64,000 nt of DNA from contig NZ_JAKQZG010000009.1 of assembly GCF_024359545.1 (NCBI RefSeq), positions 62,001 to 126,000 of the forward strand, read 5' to 3'. The notes beneath the pieces were generated by a model that searched no databases, was not told the origin of the DNA, and saw only the letters and a program-made list of their open reading frames with translations. A program made the position numbers and the translations under genes. This document shows positions 27,242-36,479 of this stretch, piece by piece; within the stretch, counting starts at the first letter, position 1, and the number at the start of each line of letters is the position of its first letter. This DNA comes from Jiella marina. GTDB lineage: Bacteria; Pseudomonadota; Alphaproteobacteria; Rhizobiales; Rhizobiaceae.

Positions 27242-27787
27242 TCAGGACTCCGGCGGGAAGATCACACCGCAGGCAACCCGGTCGCCCGCGTCGCCGGAAG
27301 GCTGCGACATGTAATCGTCGGCACCCGAATGGATGATCAGAGCTGATCCGTCATCGTCGTCAAGCGGCGCGTCGCCGCCGGTCATCGTGACCAGCGGCGT
27401 GAAGTCGGCCGCCCGGACGGTCCCGTTCGCGGAGCTGATGTTAGGCAGGTCGCCGGCGTGGGGGCCGTTTTCGGCCAGGAAGCCGTGATCCTTGTCGGTC
27501 GGATTGTAGTGCCCGCCGGCGGAGGAAAAGTCGCCCTCGCAAAGTCCGGTCTCGTGAATATGGAAGCCGTGCGTTCCTTCCGGCACGTTCGACAGGTTTG
27601 CGTCGAGGATGACGCCCTGTGGCGTCGGAATGAACGAGACAGTTCCCATCGAGCCGCCGTCTGCGCCCTTCATCTCGACCGTCTTGGCGCCTTCCATCAT
27701 GTCGCTGGAGCCCGAGGCATCGGTCTGGGCTGCAGCGGGTGCCGCGGCCAGAAGCAGGGGAAGGGCGAAAGCAAGCGTCTTCTTCAT
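27242..27787 (-). CDS. sodC: Periplasmic Cu,Zn superoxide dismutase
   Basis: A 181-residue exported enzyme that dismutates superoxide in the periplasm. A signal peptide ends AAPAAAQ. Metal ligands are visible in GTHGFHIHETGLCEGDFSSAGGHYNPTDKDHG (Cu and Zn histidines, bridging His) and in ALIIHSGADDY. The disulfide cysteines are in GLCEGD and RVACGVI. It has its own terminator and probably its own promoter in the 160-bp gap before the matR gene. Confidence 0.96.
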   Translation of the reverse strand: MKKTLAFALPLLLAAAPAAAQTDASGSSDMMEGAKTVEMKGADGGSMGTVSFIPTPQGVILDANLSNVPEGTHGFHIHETGLCEGDFSSAGGHYNPTDKDHGFLAENGPHAGDLPNISSANGTVRAADFTPLVTMTGGDAPLDDDDGSALIIHSGADDYMSQPSGDAGDRVACGVIFPPES

Positions 27788-27951
27788 GACTGTCTCCTCA
27801 AGGTTCGGACCATTTCAAAGGCCCTTTGCTCGGGGGCTAATCCCGCAGCCGCCGGAATGTTGCACGGAGCGCCGCGTCCGGCCCTCGATCGCCGTTCGCG
27901 ACGGCGCTGAACCTCGATAGAGACCGTGATTTCGGAAGGTTCCGAGACGTT

Positions 27952-28782
27952 TCATCCGCGCGGCAGCGGTGCCTTGAGGCTCGCCACCAGATCGGCGAAG
28001 CGTTCGCCCTGGACGGAAATGTGCGACTTCAGTTCCGCTTCCGCCCCCTCGCCATCGCCGGCCTCGATCATCGCAACGATGCGCTGATGCTCGGCGAGCG
28101 ACTGGCGCATGCGCTGCGGCACTCTGAGCTGCAGCCGCCGGTAGGCTTTCAGGCGAATGTGCAGCCGCCGGGCCTCCGCTGCCAGGAAGGCATTGCCGCA
28201 GGAATCGTAGATCGCCTGGTGGAAACGCTCGTTCTCGTAATAATAGGCGTCGGTATCGGAGGATTCGGCCGCTTCGGCGCAGGCCGCCATCGCCTCGCGG
28301 AGCCGCTTGCGTTCGCCCTCCCCGATCCGACGCGCCGCAAGCCGCCCGGCCATGCCCTCAAGCTCGGCCATGACCTCGAACATCTCGACGAGTTCGGCGA
28401 GCCCCATGCCGCGCACGAAGGCGCCGCGATTGGGGATCTGGTCGACAAGACCGGCGGAGACGAGTTGGTTGATCGCCTCGCGAACCGGCGTGCGGGACAC
28501 GCCGAACCGCGCCGCGACGGCGGATTCGTCGAGCCGTTCCCCCGGCCGGCGCTCGCCGGTCACGATTTCTTGTTCGAGAAAGTCGCGAATTTCGCCCGCT
28601 CGGGGACGGGCGGGCCTTCCGACCGCGCGGGGACGGTCTTGCGGCCCCGCCCCGGCTGAGGCGTCGCCTTGTCCGCTGCTATTGGGGGCGGAGTGATCGC
28701 CGCGCTGTGTGTTCGAGCGGGACGCGACGCTCGACGAACTGACATCCGACACGTGGAAAGGCCTGTGAACAAACGAACTCAT
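27952..28782 (-). CDS. matR: GntR-family (FCD/FadR subfamily) regulator, likely MatR
   Basis: A 276-residue repressor-type regulator. A low-complexity N-terminal stretch (about 1-60) precedes a winged helix (ESAVAARFGVSRTPVREAINQLVSAGLV) and an all-helical FCD effector domain with metal-ligand-like residues in NERFHQAIYDSCGN and LAEHQRIVAMIEAGD. It is divergent from the malonate operon, as matR is in rhizobia, and a GTATAC palindrome lies in the shared promoter. The effector is probably malonate. A TTGCAC-17-GTATAC promoter on this strand would start RNA at or just before the ATG, giving a leaderless message, unless the true start is further in. Confidence 0.88.
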   Translation of the reverse strand: MSSFVHRPFHVSDVSSSSVASRSNTQRGDHSAPNSSGQGDASAGAGPQDRPRAVGRPARPRAGEIRDFLEQEIVTGERRPGERLDESAVAARFGVSRTPVREAINQLVSAGLVDQIPNRGAFVRGMGLAELVEMFEVMAELEGMAGRLAARRIGEGERKRLREAMAACAEAAESSDTDAYYYENERFHQAIYDSCGNAFLAAEARRLHIRLKAYRRLQLRVPQRMRQSLAEHQRIVAMIEAGDGEGAEAELKSHISVQGERFADLVASLKAPLPRG

Positions 28783-28786
28783 GGAA

Positions 28787-28798
28787 ATCGTATACAAT
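28787..28798. promoter_or_regulatory. Candidate MatR operator
   Basis: ATCGTATACAAT, a near-perfect palindrome (one mismatched pair) of the TTGTATACAA type described for rhizobial MatR. It is between divergent matR and the malonate operon and overlaps the likely matR -10 element, which fits autoregulation. A TTGACA (28803-28808) that could be a -35 element for the operon is adjacent. Confidence 0.55.
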
Positions 28799-28884
28799 CT
28801 CCTTGACAGAGTGTGCAAGTGAGTGTTGGCTGATCACAAGGGCCGGAGGAGCCTGCAATGCATGAAAAATTGGGAGGAATGACA

Positions 28885-29874
28885 ATGAAGGCAATCTTGC
28901 TGTCCGCCGTTTGCGCCACTGCGCTCACCGGGTCGGCGATCGCACAGGACATGACGCTGCGCGCCTCGCACCAGTGGCCCGGCGGCAAAGGCGATGTCCG
29001 CGACGAAATGGTGCAGCTCATCGGTGAGGAACTGGAGAAGGCCGATGTGGGTCTGTCCGTCCAGGTCTTCCCGGGCGCATCGCTGTTCAAGCCGCGCGAT
29101 CAGTGGGGCGCGGTGACCAAGGGACAGGTCGACCTGACCGCCTTCCCGCTCGACTACGCTTCCGGCCGCCATCCGGAATTCTCCGCGACGCTCATGCCCG
29201 GCCTCGTCGGCAATCACGACCGCGCCATGCGGCTGAACGACTCGCCCTTCATGGACGAGATCAAGAAGATCATCGAGGACGCCGGAGCAATCGTCATTTC
29301 CGACGCCTGGCTCGCCGGCGGCTTCGTATCCTCCGAGGAGTGCATCACCACGCCCGATTCCGCGCAAGGTCAGACGCTGCGCGCAGCGGGACCAGCCTTC
29401 GAGGAGATGCTCGCCGGCGCTGGCGCCTCGATCGCCTCCATGCCGTCGTCGGAAATCTACACCGGCATGCAGCAGAACGTTCTGACTGGCGCCAACACCT
29501 CGTCGGGCTCGCTCGTCTCCTACCGCATCTACGAAGTCTCCAAGTGCCTCACGGCACCGGGCGAGAACGCGCTGTGGTTCATGTACGAGCCGATACTGAT
29601 GTCGAAGCGCACCTTCGATCGTCTGAACGAAGAGCAGCAGCAGGCCGTGATGGCCGCCGGCCAGGCAGCGGAAGACTATTTCGCCGGCGAGGCCAAGAAG
29701 CTCGATGAGGATCTGATCAAGACCTACAAGGACAACGGCGTCGAAGTCGTCCAGATGTCCAAGGAGAACTACGACGCTTGGCTGAACATCGCCCAGGAGA
29801 CGTCGTACAAGAACTTCGCCGAAAAGGTTCCGAACGGTCAGGAACTGATCGACGCGGCTCTCGCCGTCGAATAA
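28885..29874 (+). CDS. matP: TRAP transporter substrate-binding protein (DctP type), malonate
   Basis: A 329-residue periplasmic binding protein of a TRAP transporter. A signal peptide (about 1-20, GSAIAQD) precedes a DctP fold with TLRASHQWPGGKGDVRDEM and QTLRAAGPAFEEML; the conserved Arg for carboxylate binding should lie in the latter. Because matA and matB follow in the same operon, the ligand is inferred to be malonate. GGGAGG sits 7 nt upstream of ATG 28885, preferred over the in-frame ATGs at 28858 and 28879. A hairpin follows the stop codon. Confidence 0.88.
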   Translation: MKAILLSAVCATALTGSAIAQDMTLRASHQWPGGKGDVRDEMVQLIGEELEKADVGLSVQVFPGASLFKPRDQWGAVTKGQVDLTAFPLDYASGRHPEFSATLMPGLVGNHDRAMRLNDSPFMDEIKKIIEDAGAIVISDAWLAGGFVSSEECITTPDSAQGQTLRAAGPAFEEMLAGAGASIASMPSSEIYTGMQQNVLTGANTSSGSLVSYRIYEVSKCLTAPGENALWFMYEPILMSKRTFDRLNEEQQQAVMAAGQAAEDYFAGEAKKLDEDLIKTYKDNGVEVVQMSKENYDAWLNIAQETSYKNFAEKVPNGQELIDAALAVE

Positions 29875-29891
29875 GCACAGACTGCTTTTCG

Positions 29892-29923
29892 CGGGCTGCC
29901 GGAAATCACCGGCGGCCCGTTTC
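29892..29923 (+). terminator. Intra-operon hairpin after matP
   Basis: 11-bp stem CGGGCTGCCGG/CCGGCGGCCCG with loop AAATCA, followed by TTTCC. It lies between the binding-protein gene and the permease genes. The T tract is weak, so it probably stabilises the matP message or attenuates downstream expression rather than ending the operon. Confidence 0.6.
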
Positions 29924-29989
29924 CATTCCGACATTGTTTTCTTATCCGGGGCGCTGCTCTTCACGTCTCGGCCTCGACGGAGAGCGCCC

Positions 29990-30538
29990 ATGCGCCTCTA
30001 TATTGCGGCAGTCTCCGCGATTTCGCGCGGGCTTGGCGTCTTCGCCGCCATTCTGTTGTTCTCGGCCGTGCTCTCGGTCTGCCACATGGTTTTCGTGCGC
30101 TACGTCCTGAACCAGTCCACCATCTGGCAGACGGAATACACCGCCTATGCGATCGTCGCAGCGACCTTTCTCGGCTCGCCCTGGGTGCTGATCGTGCGCG
30201 GTCACGTGAATGTCGACCTCCTGCAGATCGCCGCAGCCCGGCCCGTCCGCCTGATCATGCAGCTTCTTTCGGCATTCCTGTCGCTCGTCTTCGTCGTTCT
30301 TCTCGCCTATGCCGCCTGGTTCTATTTCGAGGAAGCGTGGGTCAACGACTGGACCAGCGAGACGGTCTGGGCCGTGCCGCTCTGGATGCCAGCCCTGCCG
30401 ATGGTGGTCGGCACGGTCATGCTCGCCCTCCAATACGTCGCGGAAATCATCCGCCTCAGCCTCGACGGCAGCGATGAGGTGAGCCACACACCCCAGGAAG
30501 CCTTCGAAGCGACATCGCCTCAGGAGACCCGCCCGTGA
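29990..30538 (+). CDS. matQ: TRAP transporter small permease (DctQ type)
   Basis: A 182-residue inner-membrane protein with four hydrophobic helices and the DctQ-type layout (FVRYVLNQSTIWQTEYTAYAIVAATFLGSPWVL, then a basic DLLQIAAARPVR loop). It is the small membrane subunit that joins the large permease in sodium-driven TRAP uptake. Its stop overlaps the next start by 4 bp (GTGA), so the two permease genes are translationally coupled. Confidence 0.9.
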   Translation: MRLYIAAVSAISRGLGVFAAILLFSAVLSVCHMVFVRYVLNQSTIWQTEYTAYAIVAATFLGSPWVLIVRGHVNVDLLQIAAARPVRLIMQLLSAFLSLVFVVLLAYAAWFYFEEAWVNDWTSETVWAVPLWMPALPMVVGTVMLALQYVAEIIRLSLDGSDEVSHTPQEAFEATSPQETRP

Positions 30539-31863
30539 CGCCGCTCATCTCCGGCCTTGTCATGCTGGTTGCGCTGTTGGCGCTTCTTGCCATCGGCATG
30601 CCGATCGCTTTCGCCCTCGGCCTCGTCTCGATGGGCGCGCTCTACATGGTCTATGGCGGGTTCTTCCTGGAGACGGTTGGCGAGCAGTTCTTCGGGTTTC
30701 TCGCTCCCTTCAGTCTCGTCGCCATTCCGATGTTCATCCTGATGGGAGCGGCGGTTGCCTCCTCGCCGGCGGGCCGCGACCTTTATGAAGCGCTGGATCG
30801 CTGGCTGAACCGTGTGCCCGGCGGCCTTGTCCTGTCCAATCTCGGCGCCTGCTCGATCTTCGCTGCGCTTTCCGGCTCGTCGCCGGCCACCTGCGCCGCC
30901 ATCGGCAAGATGGGCATTCCGGAAATGCGCCAACGCGGCTACCCGTCCGAAATCGCGGCGGGATCAATCGCGGCCGGCGGCACGCTGGGCATTCTGATCC
31001 CGCCCTCGGTGACGATGATCGTCTACGGCATTGCCACGGAGACCTCGATCGGCCGACTCTTTCTGGCGGGGCTGCTTCCGGGCTTCATGCTGACCGCCTT
31101 CTTCATGGCCTGGACGATCATCGCCTGCAAACGTCAGGGCCTGGGCCTGTCGGACCTCACTCAGCGCTTCACCATGTCCGAGCGCTTTTCGGCACTGCCG
31201 CGGGTTCTCCCCTTCCTCGCGATCATCGTCGGCGTTCTCTACGTCCTCTATGGCGGCGTCGCGACGCCGTCCGAGGCCGCGGGTGTGGGCGCGCTGTTCT
31301 GTCTGCTCCTGGTCGCGATCGTCTACGGCATCTTCTCGCGCTCGTGGAAGTTCTCGCAGATGCCGGTGATCTTCCGCGACACGCTGAAAGAGAGCGTGAT
31401 GATCATGCTGATCATCGGCGCCGCGGAACTCTTCGCCTTCGCCCTTTCCTCGCTCTTCATCACCCAGACCGTCGCCCAGGCGATCGCCGACATGGAGGTC
31501 AACCGCTGGGTCCTGATGGCGGTGATCAACGTCTTCCTGCTGGTGGCGGGTTTCTTCCTGCCGCCGGTGGGCGTGATCCTGATGACCGCGCCGATCCTTC
31601 TGCCGATCGTCACCAATGCCGGCTTCGATCCCTACTGGTTCGCGGTGGTTCTGACGATCAACATGGAGATCGGCCTGATCACGCCCCCGGTCGGTCTGAA
31701 CCTCTATGTGATCAACGGCATTGCGCCGGACATTTCGCTGGGCTCGATCCTGCGAGGCTCCATTCCCTATGTCCTGTGCATGGTGCTGGGCATCGTCGCG
31801 CTATGCCTCTTCCCGCAGATCGCACTGTTCCTGCCGGACCTGATCATGGGACCCGAACTATGA
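30535..31863 (+). CDS. matM: TRAP transporter large permease (DctM type)
   Basis: A 442-residue inner-membrane protein with about twelve hydrophobic helices and the DctM signatures: IGMPIAFALGLVSM, SGSSPATCAAIGKMGIPEMRQRGYPSE, AAGGTLGILIPPSVTMIVYG, and LITPPVGLNLYVINGIAPD near the end. It forms the sodium-coupled transport channel. Translation begins at GTG 30535 within the matQ stop and ends in an ATGA overlap with matA. Confidence 0.95.
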   Translation: MTPLISGLVMLVALLALLAIGMPIAFALGLVSMGALYMVYGGFFLETVGEQFFGFLAPFSLVAIPMFILMGAAVASSPAGRDLYEALDRWLNRVPGGLVLSNLGACSIFAALSGSSPATCAAIGKMGIPEMRQRGYPSEIAAGSIAAGGTLGILIPPSVTMIVYGIATETSIGRLFLAGLLPGFMLTAFFMAWTIIACKRQGLGLSDLTQRFTMSERFSALPRVLPFLAIIVGVLYVLYGGVATPSEAAGVGALFCLLLVAIVYGIFSRSWKFSQMPVIFRDTLKESVMIMLIIGAAELFAFALSSLFITQTVAQAIADMEVNRWVLMAVINVFLLVAGFFLPPVGVILMTAPILLPIVTNAGFDPYWFAVVLTINMEIGLITPPVGLNLYVINGIAPDISLGSILRGSIPYVLCMVLGIVALCLFPQIALFLPDLIMGPEL

Positions 31864-33215
31864 GCCGCGTTTCGCTTCTCTCCGACCTTTTGAGTTCCAT
31901 CGGCGCCCGGTCGTGGTTCTCGGGGGAAGAAGCGCCGCGTTCGCTCGAACTCACGGAACTGGCGGCGCTCTGCCACCGGCTCGTTTCCTCGCCGGGCGAG
32001 GCGACGGGCGTGCGCATGGCGGCCGAGATCATCAACGGGGTTCGTGCCCTCGACGAAAAGGGCATCAAGCGCTTCTTCCACATGCTGGCCGAGGAGTTCG
32101 CGCCCGATCCGGTGAAACTCGCGGAAGCAGCCACCGCCTACGCGGCCGAGCCCGGACCGGAGACGCTGGGCGTCCTGCAACGGATCGCCGAGCCGCCGCG
32201 CCAAGAACTGTTCCGCCGGCTGAATCTCGCGCCCGGCGGCACGGCCGAACTCGTCAAGCTCAGGGAACGCCTGCTGCCGCTCTGCCGGGAGGACCCCGCG
32301 CGGCTCGGGCCGGTCGACAAGGATCTCAGGCATCTGTTCCAGTCCTGGTTCAACCGCGGCTTCCTGATGCTGAGGCCGATCGACTGGAACACCCCGGCGA
32401 GCATCCTGGAGAAGATCATCCGTTACGAGGCCGTCCACGCGATCGGAAACTGGGACGCGCTGCGCCAGCGCCTCCAGCCCGCCGACCGACGCTGCTTTGC
32501 CTTCTTCCACCCCTCGATCCCCGACGACCCGCTGATCTTCGTGGAGGTCGCGCTCACCGACGAAATCCCGGTTTCGATCGCCTCGGTCCTGGACAGCGAA
32601 AGGAATGTGCTCGCGCCGGAAGAAGCGCAGACCGCCGTGTTCTATTCGATCTCCAACTGCCACAAGGGGCTCGCCAGCGTCTCGTTCGGCTCATTCCTGA
32701 TCAAGCAGGTCGCCGAAGACCTCAAGGAGACAATCCCGTCCCTGAAGACCTTCGTGACGCTTTCGCCGGTGCCCGGATTCGCCGCCTGGCTGGAGGGCCT
32801 GCCCGACGAACTTCGTGAACGATTGGAGCCTGCGGAAAAGCGGACCCTCAAGGTCATTGGGGAAAATGACTGGTACGCCGACCCAACAAAGGTGGACGAG
32901 GCCCGTCAGGGCATGTTGTCGCTCGCGGCCCGCTATTTCCTGCGCGCCAAGCGCAGCGACGGACAACCACAGGATCCCGTCGCCCGTTTCCATCTTGGCA
33001 ATGGCGCGATGCTCAACCGGATCATGCATATGGGCGATCCCTCGCCGCGCGGCCTCAAACAGGCCTATGGCCTGATGGTGAACTATCTCTACGACCTGCC
33101 CCGCGTCGAACAACGGCACGAAGCCTACGCGGCCGACGCCGAGATCGCCGCGAGCCGCGGCGTCACCGGCCTTCTGCCCGGCCGCAGCGGACATACGATG
33201 AAGGACGTCGCATGA
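31860..33215 (+). CDS. matA: Malonyl-CoA decarboxylase
   Basis: A 451-residue cytosolic enzyme that decarboxylates malonyl-CoA to acetyl-CoA. The all-helical N-domain includes GVRALDEKGIKRFFHMLAEEF. The GNAT-like catalytic domain includes AFFHPSIPDDPLIFVEVALT, YSISNCHKGLASVSFGSFLIKQV and VARFHLGNGAMLNRI, with the catalytic Ser and His expected in the last two. The start ATG overlaps the permease stop (ATGA) and the stop overlaps matB, so the message is tightly coupled. Confidence 0.95.
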   Translation: MSRVSLLSDLLSSIGARSWFSGEEAPRSLELTELAALCHRLVSSPGEATGVRMAAEIINGVRALDEKGIKRFFHMLAEEFAPDPVKLAEAATAYAAEPGPETLGVLQRIAEPPRQELFRRLNLAPGGTAELVKLRERLLPLCREDPARLGPVDKDLRHLFQSWFNRGFLMLRPIDWNTPASILEKIIRYEAVHAIGNWDALRQRLQPADRRCFAFFHPSIPDDPLIFVEVALTDEIPVSIASVLDSERNVLAPEEAQTAVFYSISNCHKGLASVSFGSFLIKQVAEDLKETIPSLKTFVTLSPVPGFAAWLEGLPDELRERLEPAEKRTLKVIGENDWYADPTKVDEARQGMLSLAARYFLRAKRSDGQPQDPVARFHLGNGAMLNRIMHMGDPSPRGLKQAYGLMVNYLYDLPRVEQRHEAYAADAEIAASRGVTGLLPGRSGHTMKDVA

Positions 33216-34738
33216 CCAACACTCTGTTCGACGGGCTGGCCGCTGCCGGCCGCAAGACACCCGAGCGGCGTTTCGCGCTACTTCCGGACGGACGCCATTT
33301 CACCTACCAGGACGTGGAGGATGTTTCCGGGCGCTTCGCGAATGTACTGACGGGCCTCGGGCTGCAGCCCGGCGACCGGGTTGCCGTTCAGGTGGAAAAG
33401 TCGATCGAGGCGCTGATCCTGTATCTCGGCACCGTGCGCGCCGGTGGCGTCTTCCTGCCGCTCAACACCGCCTACACCCCGGCGGAGATCGAATACTTCC
33501 TGACCGACGCCAGGCCGCGTATCTTTGTCTGCGATCCGAAGAAACGCGACGCGCTGGAACCCGTCGCGCAGAAGGCGGGCGCCGTGATCGAGACCCTCGG
33601 CGTCTGGCACTCGCCGGATGAAAGCGCCGGCTCGCTCAGCGACAAGACGCTTGCCGCGGAAACCGGATTCGAGACGGTCGCCCGGACCCCGGAAGACCTG
33701 GCCGCGATCCTCTACACCTCCGGCACCACCGGCCGTTCGAAAGGGGCGATGCTGTCCCATGCCAACCTCCTGTCGAACGCGGAGGTTCTTCGGGACACAT
33801 GGGGCTTCACGGCACAGGACGAGCTTCTCCACTGCCTGCCGATCTTCCACACGCACGGCCTGTTCGTCGCCTCCAACACGGCGATGATCGCCGGCGCCGG
33901 CCTGATCTTCCTGCCGAAGTTCGACCCGGACGCGGTCTTCCATTACCTGCCGCAGGCAACCTCGATGATGGGCGTTCCGACCTTCTACACGCGGCTTCTG
34001 GCCGACGAGCGGCTGAACCGGGATTCCACCGCCCATATGCGGCTCTTCACTTCCGGATCGGCCCCGCTCCTCGCCGAGACCCACCGCGCCTTCGAAGCGC
34101 GGACCGGCCAGCGCATTCTCGAGCGCTACGGCATGACCGAGACCAACATGAACACCTCCAACCCCTATGAAGGGGAGCGCCGGGCGGGCACTGTCGGCTT
34201 TCCGCTCAAGGGCACGGAGATTCGCATCACCGACCCCGAGACTGGCGCGACTCTGCCCCAGGGCGAAATCGGTGTGATCGAGGTGAAGGGTCCGAACGTG
34301 TTTTCCGGCTACTGGCAGATGCCGGAAAAGACCAGGGCGGAATTCCGCGAGGACGGCTTCTTCATCACCGGCGACCTCGGCTTTGTCGATACCGATGGGT
34401 ATGTGACCATCGTCGGCCGCGGCAAGGATCTCGTGATCACCGGTGGCTACAATGTCTATCCGAAGGAGGTGGAACTCGTGATCGACGAGCTCGACGGCGT
34501 CGTCGAGAGCGCCGTCATCGGTGTGCCGCACCCGGATTTCGGCGAAGGCGTCGTCGGTGTTGTCGTCGCCCAGCGTAAGATGACGGAAGACGAGGTTGTC
34601 GCCGCACTGCGTGACAAGCTCGCCCGCTTCAAGCAACCGAAACGCGTCGTCTTCGTCGACGAACTGCCGCGCAACACGATGGGCAAGGTGCAGAAGAACG
34701 TCCTGCGCGACAAATACGCGGACCTGCTGTCGTCGTAA
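33212..34738 (+). CDS. matB: Malonyl-CoA synthetase
   Basis: A 508-residue acyl-adenylate-forming enzyme that makes malonyl-CoA from malonate, CoA and ATP. The P-loop YTSGTTGRSKGAMLSHANLL, the A5 motif YGMTETNMNT, the hinge/A8 segment DGYVTIVGRGKDLVITGGYNVYPKEVE, and the A10 lysine in PRNTMGKVQKN are all intact. The gene context (TRAP permease plus malonyl-CoA decarboxylase) supports the malonate substrate over other acids. It is the last gene of the operon; I see no strong terminator before the convergent CXXCW gene. Confidence 0.95.
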   Translation: MTNTLFDGLAAAGRKTPERRFALLPDGRHFTYQDVEDVSGRFANVLTGLGLQPGDRVAVQVEKSIEALILYLGTVRAGGVFLPLNTAYTPAEIEYFLTDARPRIFVCDPKKRDALEPVAQKAGAVIETLGVWHSPDESAGSLSDKTLAAETGFETVARTPEDLAAILYTSGTTGRSKGAMLSHANLLSNAEVLRDTWGFTAQDELLHCLPIFHTHGLFVASNTAMIAGAGLIFLPKFDPDAVFHYLPQATSMMGVPTFYTRLLADERLNRDSTAHMRLFTSGSAPLLAETHRAFEARTGQRILERYGMTETNMNTSNPYEGERRAGTVGFPLKGTEIRITDPETGATLPQGEIGVIEVKGPNVFSGYWQMPEKTRAEFREDGFFITGDLGFVDTDGYVTIVGRGKDLVITGGYNVYPKEVELVIDELDGVVESAVIGVPHPDFGEGVVGVVVAQRKMTEDEVVAALRDKLARFKQPKRVVFVDELPRNTMGKVQKNVLRDKYADLLSS

Positions 34739-34855
34739 CTCGACCTCAGGCCAGAGAAATCGGCCACCCCACGCTCATGTGCGAGGCCGCCAAAGCCGGG
34801 AGAATCTCGAAGGGCGATGGGCCATTCGTCTCCCGCGAAGAGGCAACTGCAAGCT

Positions 34856-35509
34856 TTACTCGTCCGGGCGAGGCTCGGGCTGGACTGGTTCCAGGGGCCG
34901 GCCGGCCTCAGCCCAGCCGTCCGTGCCCTCGGGATACCAGGAGACTGACGTGTAGCCATCGCGGATGGCGCGCTTGGCGGCGTTGTAGCTCATCCAGCAG
35001 TCCCGCTTGCAGTAGAAGACCACCGGCGCAGCCTTGTCGCCCTGCGTGGCCTGCTCGAGGCCATCGAAGAAATACCGCTCCATGACCGGGGCGAGTTCCC
35101 CATAACCCGTATCGACCAGCCAGATCGATCCAGGAATGTTCTGGCGCGGTTCGGGGCGCCAGATCGTGTCTTCCGGCAGGCCCTTCGGTCGCGGCGCTCG
35201 GGGAAGAACGTCGACGAAGAGAGCGCCAGCTTCGTGCAGCGAGATGGCGTCGTCGATGCCGATCACGGTGCCGCCTGCAAGCGTCGAAGGGACCGGCGCC
35301 CGATAGTCGGACATACGATAATTGTCCGGCTCGGGCACATCGACTGTCGCGTGGGCACCGTCTTCGGCCCACGCCAGGGAGCCGGCGATGGGCTGGCCCA
35401 GAAACGAGAATGCCGCGGTCGTGGCGATGACCGCGGCAAATCTTGCTCCCATCCGCGCCCGGTCGCGATGTGTGGTGACACCGGCAGGGGTCGCGGAGGC
35501 GGCAGTCAT
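34856..35509 (-). CDS. PQQ-dependent catabolism-associated CXXCW-motif (rhodanese-like) protein
   Basis: A 217-residue exported protein. A hydrophobic signal (about 18-45) leads into a rhodanese-like domain ending with the cysteine motif in FYCKRDCWMSYNAAKRA. This is the hallmark of a family (TIGR03865) found only beside quinoprotein alcohol dehydrogenases. The role is unproven; the cysteine motif suggests sulfur transfer or disulfide work in the periplasm. It starts 4 bp after xoxJ, so it is the last gene of the xoxFGJ unit. ATG 35509 is taken as the start; the longer frame would run into xoxJ. Confidence 0.85.
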   Translation of the reverse strand: MTAASATPAGVTTHRDRARMGARFAAVIATTAAFSFLGQPIAGSLAWAEDGAHATVDVPEPDNYRMSDYRAPVPSTLAGGTVIGIDDAISLHEAGALFVDVLPRAPRPKGLPEDTIWRPEPRQNIPGSIWLVDTGYGELAPVMERYFFDGLEQATQGDKAAPVVFYCKRDCWMSYNAAKRAIRDGYTSVSWYPEGTDGWAEAGRPLEPVQPEPRPDE

Positions 35510-35513
35510 CGGC

Positions 35514-36476
35514 TCAACCCTTTGTGCTTGCTTCAGGCTCCACCGCATCACCGGCATCCTCGGGTGCCTTCTGCATCTCACCGTCTGACGGCACGGGATC
35601 ATCCGTCATCGCTGCCGCATTCGACGGCTCGATCGGACTGTCGCTTTCATCGAGAAGCGGAACGCCATAGGACAGGAGGATGTCGTTGATCTCGGTCTGG
35701 TTCTGCTGGATCGCCCGGTTGAGGGTGCGCTTCCATTCCTGATCCGACGGCCGCACGCCCATGGTGATGCGGAACGTCGTGGCCGGCCCGCCGCTCTCGT
35801 GAACGAGCGGCACGACGGTGTAATCCTCGCTCGCAGTCTTGGCGTAGTAGCCCGCCATCGGCCCCCAGAGCACCGCCGCGTCGATTTCGCCGGCGCTGAG
35901 ATCGTCGATCATCGCCTTGGCGGAATTGGTGATGCGTGTGTCGACCATCAGCTGATAGGGCTTCGCCTTGCCGATCAGGCCGGCGCGGGCGAGATAGGTT
36001 GCGGGCGGTGTACCGGCGACGATGCCGATCCGCTTGTCCTTCAGCTTCTCGTCCTCCAGCGTCTCCACGCCGGCGAGATCACCGCCTTCCGGATAGACCA
36101 GCGCGTAGGACGTGCGATAATACGCATTGGTATTCTGAACGAGCTCGTCGCCCTGCGGATAGCTCATGATCACGTCGCAGAGATTGGAGCCCAGCGTCAT
36201 CCTCACGAAGCCGGTGGCCTGCGGAAAATAGGTGTAGGACACCTCGCTGCGCCCTAGCTTTTCAGCCAGGAGACGCGCAACCGCCTGTTCGAAGCCTTCT
36301 TCGGCCTCGTTGGAGAAGGGCATGTTGTTCGGATCGGCGCAGACCCGGAACACGTCCGGATCGACGAGTTCGATCTCGCCTCCGAACTCGCGGTCCTGCG
36401 CAGATGCCGCGCTCGACAGAGCGAGCGCGGCGAAAGTTGCGATGCCGAATTTCTTCAGTCCATCAAGACTCGTCAT
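35514..36476 (-). CDS. xoxJ: XoxJ/MxaJ-like periplasmic binding protein of the methanol dehydrogenase locus
   Basis: A 320-residue exported protein of the solute-binding fold (TIGR03871 type). A signal peptide ends SSAASAQD; the fold starts VFRVCADPNNMPFSNEAEEGFEQAVARLLAEKLG, with YFPQATGFVRMTLGSNLCDVIMSYP and IDAAVLWGPMAGYYAK. MxaJ/XoxJ proteins do not import a solute. They are thought to help activate or assemble the methanol dehydrogenase, and their cavity may hold part of the partially folded enzyme. The C-terminal ~45 residues are acidic and Pro/Ala-rich. It is 3 bp downstream of xoxG. Confidence 0.93.
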   Translation of the reverse strand: MTSLDGLKKFGIATFAALALSSAASAQDREFGGEIELVDPDVFRVCADPNNMPFSNEAEEGFEQAVARLLAEKLGRSEVSYTYFPQATGFVRMTLGSNLCDVIMSYPQGDELVQNTNAYYRTSYALVYPEGGDLAGVETLEDEKLKDKRIGIVAGTPPATYLARAGLIGKAKPYQLMVDTRITNSAKAMIDDLSAGEIDAAVLWGPMAGYYAKTASEDYTVVPLVHESGGPATTFRITMGVRPSDQEWKRTLNRAIQQNQTEINDILLSYGVPLLDESDSPIEPSNAAAMTDDPVPSDGEMQKAPEDAGDAVEPEASTKG

Positions 36477-36479
36477 CGA

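Noticed and set aside
31344-31859. Upstream extension of matA into the matM gene
   Set aside because: It is the out-of-frame shadow of the permease gene. The ATGA overlap gives a normal start at 31860.
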